A stretch of DNA of 38,782 bases from Motilimonas cestriensis (GTDB taxonomy: Bacteria; Pseudomonadota; Gammaproteobacteria; Enterobacterales; CBDFNC01). The notes under the pieces were generated by a model. It saw nothing but the letters and a program-made list of their open reading frames with translations. It made no database searches and had not been told where the DNA came from. Of the stretch, positions 1-8,443 are shown piece by piece. The stretch covers positions 1 to 38,782 of the forward strand of contig NZ_JAIMJA010000012.1 of NCBI RefSeq assembly GCF_021295315.1. Reading direction: 5' to 3'. The translations under genes were made by a program, and so were the position numbers. Each line of letters begins with the position of its first letter. Within the stretch, counting starts at the first letter, position 1.

Positions 1-1
1 A

Positions 2-106
2 GACATGCTGGAGTTTGGCGAGCAGCGATTTATTACAGGGATGCAAGATTACCAACGACGGCTACTGCAACGACTTGGCGAGATGTACGAATTATTTTAT
101 TCCTAA
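2..106 (+). CDS. C-terminal end of an unidentified protein (cut by window edge)
   Basis: An open frame enters from the left edge (codons from position 2) and stops at TAA 104-106, giving about 34 residues. The tail is amphipathic and rich in Arg, Gln and Leu, and ends in Glu-Leu-Phe-Tyr-Ser. The spacing of Glu, Arg, Gly and Asp-Tyr weakly recalls the last helix of TolC-type outer membrane proteins, but the piece is too short for a family call. The IS110 relic starts within about 25 bp of its stop, so the stop may be native or may have been supplied by the junction. It is on the opposite strand to the integron cassettes. Confidence 0.4.
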   Translation, partial: DMLEFGEQRFITGMQDYQRRLLQRLGEMYELFYS

Positions 107-905
<799 letters not shown>

Positions 906-907
906 TT

Positions 908-914
908 GTTAGGT
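908..914 (-). other. attC outer core site of cassette 2, cut short by the IS relic
   Basis: On the minus strand this reads ACCTAAC, matching the RYYYAAC core that opens an attC site. The TAA stop of the cassette 2 gene lies inside it, as is typical of integron cassettes. The three following bases (AAG) resemble the start of the complete attC at 1474-1572, after which similarity is lost and the IS110 relic begins. The other half of this attC is not found to the left of the relic, so it was lost by deletion or lies outside the window. Confidence 0.65.
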
Positions 915-1466
915 ATTTCTGTGAATATATTTAAAATACATTTTAAAAAACTCATCGTTTACCCTGCTACTAAAAACTTCCAAAAATGTAATTTTTTTAG
1001 TTACAGCATAATAACCGCAACCCGCTAATAAACACAACATAACAACTTGATTTTGCCATGCATTTAATTCCCATTGTCCATCCCATGTGATAAAAAACTC
1101 TGCATTTAATGGATACAAATAATAAATTGGCCACTGATAACCATCAGCGCTTTTAGAACCAATGACATCAAATAGGATATGTATATGAACCAATATAAAC
1201 GACAAAACAAAAACAGCACATTTTTGCGTTTTAGCAATAAGCATTGCTAAAACCGAAATAATTAAAGCTGAAAAGAATGAATGCCCTAAATAATGGTGGT
1301 ATTGAAAATATAAGTCTGTTGTTCCTGAAATTTCATCAATAACTATTCCAATACCATCTATGTCTGGAGCAATTCCAGATATAGATACAATAGCTCTTTC
1401 CCTTCTATTCTTGAGAATTTCAGCAGTACTAAGCCAACTAAAAAGTAAATGAGTGCCTGGAGACAT
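909..1466 (-). CDS. YdjM/DUF457-like membrane-bound metal-dependent hydrolase (integron cassette 2)
   Basis: This 185-aa protein opens with M-S-P-G-T-H-L-L-F-S-W, then a D-I-D-G motif near residue 35 and H-H-Y-L-G-H-S-F-F near residue 58. That His/Asp pattern is the signature of the DUF457 (YdjM-like) inner-membrane family annotated as metal-dependent hydrolases. Several hydrophobic segments follow (about residues 62-80, 83-102 and 140-155). E. coli YdjM is LexA-regulated, but no LexA box is visible here. The gene fills a cassette: its start is 8 nt after the previous attC core, with no clear ribosome site, and its stop is inside the next attC core. The reaction is unproven for the family as a whole. 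The identification is by motif only. Confidence 0.7.
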   Translation of the reverse strand: MSPGTHLLFSWLSTAEILKNRRERAIVSISGIAPDIDGIGIVIDEISGTTDLYFQYHHYLGHSFFSALIISVLAMLIAKTQKCAVFVLSFILVHIHILFDVIGSKSADGYQWPIYYLYPLNAEFFITWDGQWELNAWQNQVVMLCLLAGCGYYAVTKKITFLEVFSSRVNDEFFKMYFKYIHRNT

Positions 1467-1473
1467 AATTAAT

Positions 1474-1572
1474 ACCTAACGCCCCAATCAGAGGCAAAAA
1501 ATAGTTGGTTAAAATTAGCGACGCAGGAGCAAAACCAACTATTTTTTGTCCTACTGAATTGGCTTGTTAAGC
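1474..1572 (-). other. Integron attC recombination site between cassettes 1 and 2
   Basis: Read on the minus strand, the site starts with GCTTAAC (RYYYAAC core, 1566-1572) and ends with GTTAGGT (GTTRRRY core, 1474-1480), 99 bp in all. The two arms fold on each other: after the cores come imperfect pairing around CCAAT, then a perfect inner stem built from CAAAAAATAGTTGGTT and its complement AACCAACTATTTTTTG. Unpaired extra bases on one arm are as expected for the single-stranded form that integrase recognises. The upstream gene's stop codon lies inside the first core. This is the clearest structural evidence that the region is a cassette array. Confidence 0.88.
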
Positions 1573-2805
1573 GGCTTTTTGGTGAATTAAATAGTAATAA
1601 TTAAACAAGCACTTGATTAACTGATGCATGCGATGCATTTCCCTGTAAGAAATCAATATATTTCTCATAAAATCAAGAAAGTAGATTTCCTCTGCTTTTT
1701 CTTGCTTTATACCTTCCTTTTTAGGGAAATATGTAATTAATTGAATAATTTCGTTGTACTCAACTTTTACATGTGCAATTGAGTTTCGCAACTGATTATT
1801 CACCGAGCCGTCAGCGATACTGTACCAACAATCATCTAAATGGCTTACTTTAAATCCATATGGTAAATCAGCGTATGCATGAAGTGTTTTCGGGGTTGTT
1901 TTCCCAATATCTTTAAACTTATTAAAATCACCGCGATGAATTAGATTATTTAGCCCTGCAACTAGAACCAATTGGCGTGACATTACTTCAGATATATCTT
2001 TGTAAAGATCTTTATAAGTTTGAAAGTCGTGTGCTGACACTCTAAATGCTACTAACTCTTCTTCATAGTTATCATCAAAATCTAGAAATAGTGCAGGACG
2101 GAATGCAAGTTCACCAGCAAGTATCTGAGGGTAAATATCAAGGCAGTCTTTCTGCATGTTATGTAAAAAGCCAGTATCAAAAATCTCACTCATGTATGTG
2201 TTAAAGCTATCTTTGTTTTTGCTTAAAGCATCGTGAATAGCTTTCATATGCAATTTTACAGAGTCTGCATTTTCATCTGGCATTGAGAAAGGGAAAAAGA
2301 CTTTTGCGATAACACAATAAAGTGCAAGGTTTAAATCTTGCGGTTTCTCAGAACGCAGTTTTTCACCAAATTTTGTTTCACATAGCTGACCGAATAGTTT
2401 TGTGTTTTTAGAATAAAGACGGAGAATACGTTTAAAGTCATCTAACTTTGGGTAAAGCAAGTTTAGAGCATTTAATCTTGTATTATGAATATGAAAATTC
2501 TCATGACCTATTCTTGCGTGAGCCATCATAAAGGGTGTGTGACCCATTTTGTACTCGCCAAATTTAACTGGGAAGTCCAAATGTAAATCAATGAATGGGT
2601 TTTCATTTGTAAAAGGGCCTTCAAAGTGGATAGATTTAGCACCTTTATATTTAAAGCCTTTTCCCAAATTTAACTCAATGGATATACCTTCCCCACAGGT
2701 TGGGCATGCAAAACTAATTGGTTGAACATCCCTATTAGACATCCCAATACGGCAATCAATATTTTCTTTGCAAGTATTACATTCTAATCTTTGATTAAAA
2801 TTCAT
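1567..2805 (-). CDS. Zinc-ribbon plus HEPN-motif protein of unknown function (integron cassette 1)
   Basis: This 412-aa protein is not recognised as a named family. The N-terminus holds C9-x2-C12, C18 and C34-x2-C37, a probable zinc ribbon or knuckle. The middle is helical, with no signal peptide or membrane segment. Near the C-terminus, L-R-N-S-I-A-H (R340 to H345) fits the R-x4-6-H catalytic signature of HEPN ribonucleases, with the usual polar residue after the Arg, and helical sequence surrounds it. HEPN RNases are common in toxins and abortive-infection defence, so a defence role is an inference, not shown. A TTG 12 nt upstream (2817) is also possible, but GGGAG would sit 1 nt before it. 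I prefer ATG 2805, about 13 nt after GGGAG. The gene is more AT-rich than the core genes around it. Confidence 0.6.
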   Translation of the reverse strand: MNFNQRLECNTCKENIDCRIGMSNRDVQPISFACPTCGEGISIELNLGKGFKYKGAKSIHFEGPFTNENPFIDLHLDFPVKFGEYKMGHTPFMMAHARIGHENFHIHNTRLNALNLLYPKLDDFKRILRLYSKNTKLFGQLCETKFGEKLRSEKPQDLNLALYCVIAKVFFPFSMPDENADSVKLHMKAIHDALSKNKDSFNTYMSEIFDTGFLHNMQKDCLDIYPQILAGELAFRPALFLDFDDNYEEELVAFRVSAHDFQTYKDLYKDISEVMSRQLVLVAGLNNLIHRGDFNKFKDIGKTTPKTLHAYADLPYGFKVSHLDDCWYSIADGSVNNQLRNSIAHVKVEYNEIIQLITYFPKKEGIKQEKAEEIYFLDFMRNILISYREMHRMHQLIKCLFNYYYLIHQKAA

Positions 2806-2830
2806 GGGTAGATTCAAACTCCCTTTTGCC

Positions 2831-2933
2831 GCTTAACAGCGTTTTATACGGAATGCCGTATAGATCCCGCACGCTACCGCACGAAAATCGTCATTCCGCA
2901 TAAAATAAATTAATAATATTCAGCCAGTTAAAT
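2831..2933 (-). other. Degenerate attC site upstream of cassette 1
   Basis: On the minus strand the 3' core GTTAAGC (2831-2837) lies 25 nt before the cassette 1 start, exactly where the preceding attC should end. An inner stem pairs TTTTATGCGGAATGACG with the complement of CGGCATTCCGTATAAAA. The proposed 5' core ATTTAAC (2927-2933) fits RYYYAAC, but the arm next to it is about 17 nt longer than its partner and pairs poorly. The 5' half may have decayed. The 3' core and the inner stem are secure; the outer left end is tentative. Confidence 0.6.
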
Positions 2934-2968
2934 GCTCTTTTGTTAACCGTAACAAGCAACACAGGGGT

Positions 2969-3118
2969 AAACAAAGCGAGCCTTGTATTTACCGAGACCA
3001 AATTTGGCCCCCGTAAAGGATTTGGCTGATTCATTTTGTGATTATATATCAAAGCTTTAGATATAAGGTGTGAACAAAGCGAGACTTTTACAATTTATTT
3101 ACCGCGCCAAAACTTGGC
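2969..3118. repeat. Imperfect direct repeat pair in the gap before the efflux operon
   Basis: Two related stretches, 2969-3009 and 3073-3118, each open with AACAAAGCGAG, continue through TATTTACCG or ATTTACCG and end in TTGGC. A 10-bp inverted pair, TTGGCTGATT (3023-3032) and AATCAGCCAA (3121-3130), spans the second copy. They lie in the 470-bp gap between the cassettes and the efflux genes (2806-3290). The rest of that gap shows no open frame with a convincing start, no integrase and no attI that I can recognise. The repeats may be remains of further cassettes or an unrelated intergenic element. Confidence 0.45.
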
Positions 3119-3290
3119 AAAATCAGCCAAACTCCATTACACCTGCATAAATAAACAGCAGGTATAAAAGTGCAGGTACTGCCTATCCATTATGCCGCTA
3201 GGCTTAAACATACAGCAATTTGGGACACTTTTTCTCGTTGCAATCCTGTCACCATGCTCTGAATTCGCTAATTATTAATAAGCAAACCTG

Positions 3291-4169
3291 ATGCATGAAG
3301 TTAAACCTTTTACGATTAAAGCATTACTTGGCGCTAATAAGCTTTTAATAGGCTTCACTTGGGCTTTGGTGTTACTCGAAAATGCGTTGATCGTGTTGAT
3401 CCCCTTGTTCATCGGCTACGCCATCGATGGCTTATTACAAGGCGACTTTCATGACTTTTATGTTCTGAGCGCCATCTTGGTACTGATTGTCGCGTTGGTG
3501 GTAGCAAGGCGTATTTACGATACCCGAGCCTTTGGCACGATCCGCGTTAATCTTGGCTTGTCCGTTGCCGAAAAATTAGCACACTTGCCCATTAGTACTC
3601 GCAATGCACGACTTGATATGTCACGAGAGTTAGTGGATTTTCTAGAAAACGATATTCCACCGCTAATGACCGCAATTATCCAACTGGTAGCTGCATTAGT
3701 TATTTTAACGAGTGCTCATCTTGGCTTAGGACTCTCTGCCATCGTTGCCGGCATACTAATCATTGCAGCTTACGGCGCCGCCCATAGCCAATTTGTTACC
3801 ACAAATGCGGCGCTCAATAATTGCAAAGAGCAACAAGTTGATGTGCTAGAGCAAGGGGTCAGTCGCTCTATTCACGCTTATTTGCAAAAGATAAATCTGA
3901 AAGAGATCAAACTATCTGATACTGAAGCCATCGTATTTGGTTTGATTTTCTTACTGCTCTTTATCTTTGTCTTGTTCAACCTTTGGCTCGCTACTCACAG
4001 CCTAACCCTGACGCCGGGCAGTATTTTCACCATTGTGAGCTACTCGCTGGAGTTCCTAGACGCCGCGATTTTGCTGCCCATTACCTTACAAACTTGGTCG
4101 CGCTTAAGCGAAATAATACAACGCCTTAACACCCCTGCCCCAATCAAAGTAAACGGAGAGATACAATGA
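3291..4169 (+). CDS. ABC-exporter-type six-helix membrane protein without ATPase domain
   Basis: This 292-aa protein matches only the transmembrane half of type IV (MsbA-like) ABC exporters. Hydrophobic helices lie at roughly residues 20-40, 57-77, 125-145, 147-165, 215-237 and 245-265. No Walker A, signature or Walker B sequence follows: the protein ends about 25 residues after the last helix, and no ATPase gene adjoins. It overlaps the adaptor gene by ATGA (4166-4169), so the two are surely co-translated. Proteins annotated as ABC transporter six-transmembrane domain-containing are a known orphan class. A role as membrane partner or substrate-sensing subunit of the RND pump is inference. 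The start ATG has only a weak purine run upstream. Confidence 0.75.
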   Translation: MHEVKPFTIKALLGANKLLIGFTWALVLLENALIVLIPLFIGYAIDGLLQGDFHDFYVLSAILVLIVALVVARRIYDTRAFGTIRVNLGLSVAEKLAHLPISTRNARLDMSRELVDFLENDIPPLMTAIIQLVAALVILTSAHLGLGLSAIVAGILIIAAYGAAHSQFVTTNAALNNCKEQQVDVLEQGVSRSIHAYLQKINLKEIKLSDTEAIVFGLIFLLLFIFVLFNLWLATHSLTLTPGSIFTIVSYSLEFLDAAILLPITLQTWSRLSEIIQRLNTPAPIKVNGEIQ

Positions 4170-5341
4170 AAAAAAGCAAACTAATGCCCTTGATTGGATC
4201 TGTGCTGCTGTTGTGTGCTGCTATCTCAGGCGTCGTATTACTTGAGCCTCTTCCGGCTGAGCCCAGCGCCAGTGTTGAGTCAGATTTACCAGTCTCGGTG
4301 ATCCAAGTAACGCCGACACCTCACCAGCCCAAACTCTCATTAACTGGTCATACTTCGGCGCGCTGGCAAACCCAATTAAAAACGCAAACCAGTGCGCAAG
4401 TAATACGCTTAGATGCCGCTCTTGAGCCAGGTACATTAGTCAAAAAAGGGCAAATTCTGGCTGAGCTTGACACCTTGCAACTTGAGTCTGAACGCGCCAA
4501 TGCCCTAAGTGAAATCAAACAAGCTGAGTTACTGCTGCAACAACAGCAACATGAACAAACTGTTGCGCTGAAAATGCTAGCCGGTAAACGCAGCTCTGAG
4601 TTTGCCCGAAAAATACCGCAAATCGCCGCGGCCAAAGCTCAATTAACGCAGGCGAAACAACTTCTTAATACAATTGAAAAAAAAATACGTGACAGCCAAA
4701 TTCGCGCCCCTTTTGATGCCATCATCCTGCATCGATTTATTAGTCCAAAGCAGTTTGTAGAAATGGGGGAGCCGTTATTTGAACTCGCCGCCAGTGATAG
4801 TCTAGATGTTGTGTTGCCCGTGGCTGAGCAACATTGGCAACTAATTCATGCCAGTTTAGAGCAACCTAAAATTGAGGTGTTCGACCGTCAGAATCAACAG
4901 TGGCCGGCCAAAGTACGATTTATCGCGCCACAAGTTGACCAAACCACCAAGCAGCGGCAAGTGGTATTAGCGATAAATAAACCTTTTCAGCAATCATCGC
5001 GTTTACTGCCAAATCAACCTGTCACCATTGAAGTTACCTTACCTGCTTTCCCGCTGGCTACCAAGCTACCTATCAGTGCGCTGACACCAGATGGATTGAT
5101 CTGGCAGATTAATAAAAACAATACTTTACAACAAACTGACGTGCGAATTTTGGAAACAACCCCTGATCATGTTTGGGTAACTTTTCCGTCAAATGACCAA
5201 CAGCAAAATGCGAAAACGATCGCCGTATACCCACTTACGTCAATGCTAGAGGGGGTAAAAGTAAAGCCTATTCCTTTTGCAGATCCAACAACAACCGCCG
5301 CTAAAGTTCATTTTCTGACAACACTGGGAGCACAACGATGA
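4166..5341 (+). CDS. RND efflux periplasmic adaptor (HlyD/AcrA family)
   Basis: This 391-aa membrane fusion protein would bridge the inner-membrane RND pump to a TolC-like channel. An N-terminal hydrophobic anchor (about residues 9-27) is followed by a lipoyl-like half at about 65-105 with G-T-L-V-K-K-G-Q. A Gln/Ala-rich coiled-coil hairpin spans about 105-170, the second lipoyl half has the I-R-A-P-F-D-A motif near 180, and beta-barrel and membrane-proximal domains follow. No lipobox Cys is seen, so it is probably anchored by the uncleaved helix. Both ends overlap neighbours by ATGA, typical of translational coupling. No outer-membrane channel gene follows, so a TolC encoded elsewhere is presumably used. 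Substrate is unknown. Confidence 0.9.
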   Translation: MKKSKLMPLIGSVLLLCAAISGVVLLEPLPAEPSASVESDLPVSVIQVTPTPHQPKLSLTGHTSARWQTQLKTQTSAQVIRLDAALEPGTLVKKGQILAELDTLQLESERANALSEIKQAELLLQQQQHEQTVALKMLAGKRSSEFARKIPQIAAAKAQLTQAKQLLNTIEKKIRDSQIRAPFDAIILHRFISPKQFVEMGEPLFELAASDSLDVVLPVAEQHWQLIHASLEQPKIEVFDRQNQQWPAKVRFIAPQVDQTTKQRQVVLAINKPFQQSSRLLPNQPVTIEVTLPAFPLATKLPISALTPDGLIWQINKNNTLQQTDVRILETTPDHVWVTFPSNDQQQNAKTIAVYPLTSMLEGVKVKPIPFADPTTTAAKVHFLTTLGAQR

Positions 5342-8300
5342 AATGGTTAACCCATTGGTTTATTCACAACCCTGTTGCGGCTAATTTACTGATGCTAGCC
5401 ATGATCGCCAGCGGATTGCTCAGCTTATCGCAACTGCGGGTGGAATCCTTTCCACAAATCGCGCCCTCAAGTTTAACCATTACCATTGCCTACCCCGGCG
5501 GCACCGCACAACAGATTGATGCCAGTGTAACCCAGCGAATTGAAGACGCCCTTGGCGATGTAGCAGGGATCAAACGATTAGTTAGCCAATCTTCAGCGGG
5601 TATGGCGCAAATTCGCGTGCAAAAAAAATCCAACGCTGACTTAGGGAAGTTACTTGAGGATGTACGTAACCGAGTTAATAGCATTGTCGGATTGCCCACT
5701 CAGGCCGAACGACCTCAGATAACACGTGAAGACTTCACCAATTTAGCCGCCTTTGTCATTATTTCATCCAAGCAAACCGCTCAAAATTTGCAATCCATTG
5801 CACGCCAAGTGGCTCTGGCATTGAAACAACATCCCGACATTACCAAGGTGACTAATTTAGGTGAGCGTGCTCCGCTAATCGTCATTGAGCCCAATATTAC
5901 GCAGCTTCAAATGGTGGGCCTTAACATTGAATCTTTAGCCCAGCGCATTGAACAAATGTCTATAGAAACCCGCAGTGGTGAGTTAAAAAGTGCGCAAGGC
6001 CGGATCACCTTACGGGGCGATGGCTACGCCGATAATCTCACCCTATTAAAGCAACTTGATATTATCGCGGAGCCCTCAGGCATCATCAAACTAGATGATA
6101 TCGCCACTATCTACCGCGACTATGAAGCGACCGGAGCCATCGTACGCAATAATGGCGAAAGTGCCATTGCGCTGCAAATTAATACCAGTCAAAACGATAA
6201 CTTACTTCACATTAGTCAAGCCATCAGTTCTGTGCTCAAAGAGCAACAAGCCTTGTTACCCGCTGATATTTCCCTAGCGGTAATGGCGGATATGGCACCT
6301 TATATTGAAGACCAACTCAACCGACTAACGAACAATGCTTGGCAGGGGCTATTAATAGTATTGGTGATTTTAGGCCTGTTTTTACGCCTTAGATTGGCCA
6401 TGTGGGTGGCTTTAGGGATCCCAATTGCCCTTTGTGGCACCTTAGGAATGATGAACGTACTTAACTACAGCATTAACGACATCACTTTATTTGGCATTAT
6501 TTTAGTGTTGGGTATTTTGGTCGACGATGCCGTGGTAGTTGGCGAAAGCATTCATGAAACCCGTTTAACCAACCCAGATCCAAAACAGGCAGCATTTAAG
6601 GGAGTGGAATCAGTAGCGGTCGCGACTGTGTTCGGGGTGCTCACCACCGTGGCTGCCTTTTCTCCGATGCTTTGGATCAATAACGAGTTAGCCAAATTGT
6701 TAGCTAGTTTTTCAGCCGTGGTGATTATTGCACTGTTATTTTCACTCATTGAAAGTAAATTTATCTTACCATCACACCTTGCCGCCATGCCCACTCAAAG
6801 TAAGCCATGGCCAATTGTGGCTAAGCTACAAGCATCGGCGCAATCTGCCCTGCAGCGCTTTAACAATCAATGTTATGCACCCTTACTGCGCTATGCTATC
6901 CGCCATAAAGCCGCTTGTTTAATCAGCTTTTTTGCTTGCGTGCTGCTAGCGTATGGTCTGTGGTCGACCGGCTTTATTCGCAGCTCTGCGTTTCCCGAGA
7001 TCCCCGGCCGCTATCTCAGCGCAACCATCACCTTAACGCCTGGCGCGCCATTGCCGCTGCAGCAACAAGCCCAAATGCAATTAGAGCAAGGGGCCAATAG
7101 ACTCAATCAACAGCTGCAACATGACTACCCATTGAGTGCTCCACCCATCACTAACTTATTGGTATGGTCAACCGGTTATGGCGAAATAGAAGCCACGGTT
7201 GAACTCACTAACGAAGCCTTAACCGTGTTGCCCAACAACCTAGCACTGAATCAATGGCAACAATACAGCGGCCAATTTGAAGGTGCATATGCGGTCTCAT
7301 TTTCAGCAGCGGACGCCCCTGCGGGCGGCACTTTTATCAGTATTTCTTCTGCAGATCATGCCCTTGCGATGCAAGCCAGCAACCAACTGACCAAACATTT
7401 AAGCACTTTATCCGGTGTACATGATGTGTATGATGACGGCCAAGGCGGCCAACAACAAATACGCATTACCCTTAATGAATTTGGTCATCAACTGGGATTA
7501 ACACAACAGCAAATTGCACTGATGATTGGCGGCGCTTATGGTGAACGTGAAATTCATCGCTTATTGCAACAGGGCCAAGAAACCAAAGTGATATTACGCT
7601 ATCAGGCCAAGCAGAAAGCCACTCAACAACAACTACTGCAAACCCCTATCTTCTTATCTAGCGGCAAGACGGTAATGCTAGGAGATGTGGCTAATTTAAG
7701 CTTCGAGCGGCAACCTGAAGTGGTTCATCGCCGCGACCGCCAGCAAGTGGTGAACTTATACTGGCGACAAGATCGCGCAGTGCAATCACCAGAGCAAACG
7801 CTGCAACAGCTCAAGCCTCTAATGGAAGATCTAGCAACGCGCTACCCCGGCGTTCAGATTCAATCAGGGGGTGAATTTGAAGAGTTAGGCGAAATACAAG
7901 CTGGGTTTAAAACAGCGATGATCTTAACCTTATTGCTTATCTACGCCTTGCTTGCTGTGCCACTCAAATCTTACTGGCAGCCGTTAATTATTATGGCAGT
8001 GATCCCTTTTGGTTTTGCTGGGGCTATTATTGGTCATGGCGTAATGGACTTACCCGTCAGCATTTTATCTCTGTTCGGCATGATGGCAATGACAGGTATC
8101 GTGATCAACGACTCGCTGGTATTAATGACACGATTTAACCAATATTATCGCGCCGGGATGCCATTGAATGAAGCCTTAATAAAAGCAGGGACTAGCCGTC
8201 TTAGGGCAATCTTTTTGACCACCATGACCACGGTATGTGGTTTATTACCGCTGTTGTTTGAAAGCGCAGAGCAAGCGCAATATTTAAAACCAGCAGCAGT

Positions 8301-8442
8301 CTCCTTGGTGTTTGGTGAATTGTTCGCCACTGGTATCACCCTAATCATTATTCCGGTGTTGCTTGGACTTTTTACCTCAACAGAGCAGCACCTAATAACA
8401 AGTGAACCAATGAATGTATCGTTAGAACAGGCAGGTAGTTAA
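5338..8442 (+). CDS. RND family efflux pump, inner membrane (AcrB/HAE type)
   Basis: This 1034-aa protein has the full RND length and layout: an N-terminal helix (about 10-28), a large periplasmic loop, a helix cluster at about 330-480, a second periplasmic loop and a helix cluster at about 860-1010. The proton-relay helix reads G-I-L-V-D-D-A-V-V-V-G-E, with the paired Asp residues expected in TM4. The matching TM10 stretch is G-I-V-I-N-D-S-L-V-L-M. It is a proton-driven exporter of drugs, dyes or other amphiphiles. The divergence from AcrB suggests one of the MMPL/AcrB-like groups common in marine gammaproteobacteria. The substrate is not predictable by reading. The start overlaps the adaptor stop by ATGA. 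Confidence 0.93.
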   Translation: MKWLTHWFIHNPVAANLLMLAMIASGLLSLSQLRVESFPQIAPSSLTITIAYPGGTAQQIDASVTQRIEDALGDVAGIKRLVSQSSAGMAQIRVQKKSNADLGKLLEDVRNRVNSIVGLPTQAERPQITREDFTNLAAFVIISSKQTAQNLQSIARQVALALKQHPDITKVTNLGERAPLIVIEPNITQLQMVGLNIESLAQRIEQMSIETRSGELKSAQGRITLRGDGYADNLTLLKQLDIIAEPSGIIKLDDIATIYRDYEATGAIVRNNGESAIALQINTSQNDNLLHISQAISSVLKEQQALLPADISLAVMADMAPYIEDQLNRLTNNAWQGLLIVLVILGLFLRLRLAMWVALGIPIALCGTLGMMNVLNYSINDITLFGIILVLGILVDDAVVVGESIHETRLTNPDPKQAAFKGVESVAVATVFGVLTTVAAFSPMLWINNELAKLLASFSAVVIIALLFSLIESKFILPSHLAAMPTQSKPWPIVAKLQASAQSALQRFNNQCYAPLLRYAIRHKAACLISFFACVLLAYGLWSTGFIRSSAFPEIPGRYLSATITLTPGAPLPLQQQAQMQLEQGANRLNQQLQHDYPLSAPPITNLLVWSTGYGEIEATVELTNEALTVLPNNLALNQWQQYSGQFEGAYAVSFSAADAPAGGTFISISSADHALAMQASNQLTKHLSTLSGVHDVYDDGQGGQQQIRITLNEFGHQLGLTQQQIALMIGGAYGEREIHRLLQQGQETKVILRYQAKQKATQQQLLQTPIFLSSGKTVMLGDVANLSFERQPEVVHRRDRQQVVNLYWRQDRAVQSPEQTLQQLKPLMEDLATRYPGVQIQSGGEFEELGEIQAGFKTAMILTLLLIYALLAVPLKSYWQPLIIMAVIPFGFAGAIIGHGVMDLPVSILSLFGMMAMTGIVINDSLVLMTRFNQYYRAGMPLNEALIKAGTSRLRAIFLTTMTTVCGLLPLLFESAEQAQYLKPAAVSLVFGELFATGITLIIIPVLLGLFTSTEQHLITSEPMNVSLEQAGS

Positions 8443-8443
8443 A

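Noticed and set aside
2806-2817. TTG start for the cassette 1 protein
   Set aside because: GGGAG is 1 nt before it, too close for a ribosome site. ATG 2805 is 13 nt after GGGAG, which is long but acceptable.
3291-4169. Full ABC transporter
   Set aside because: No ATP-binding motifs follow the six helices and the frame ends; the adaptor gene begins there.
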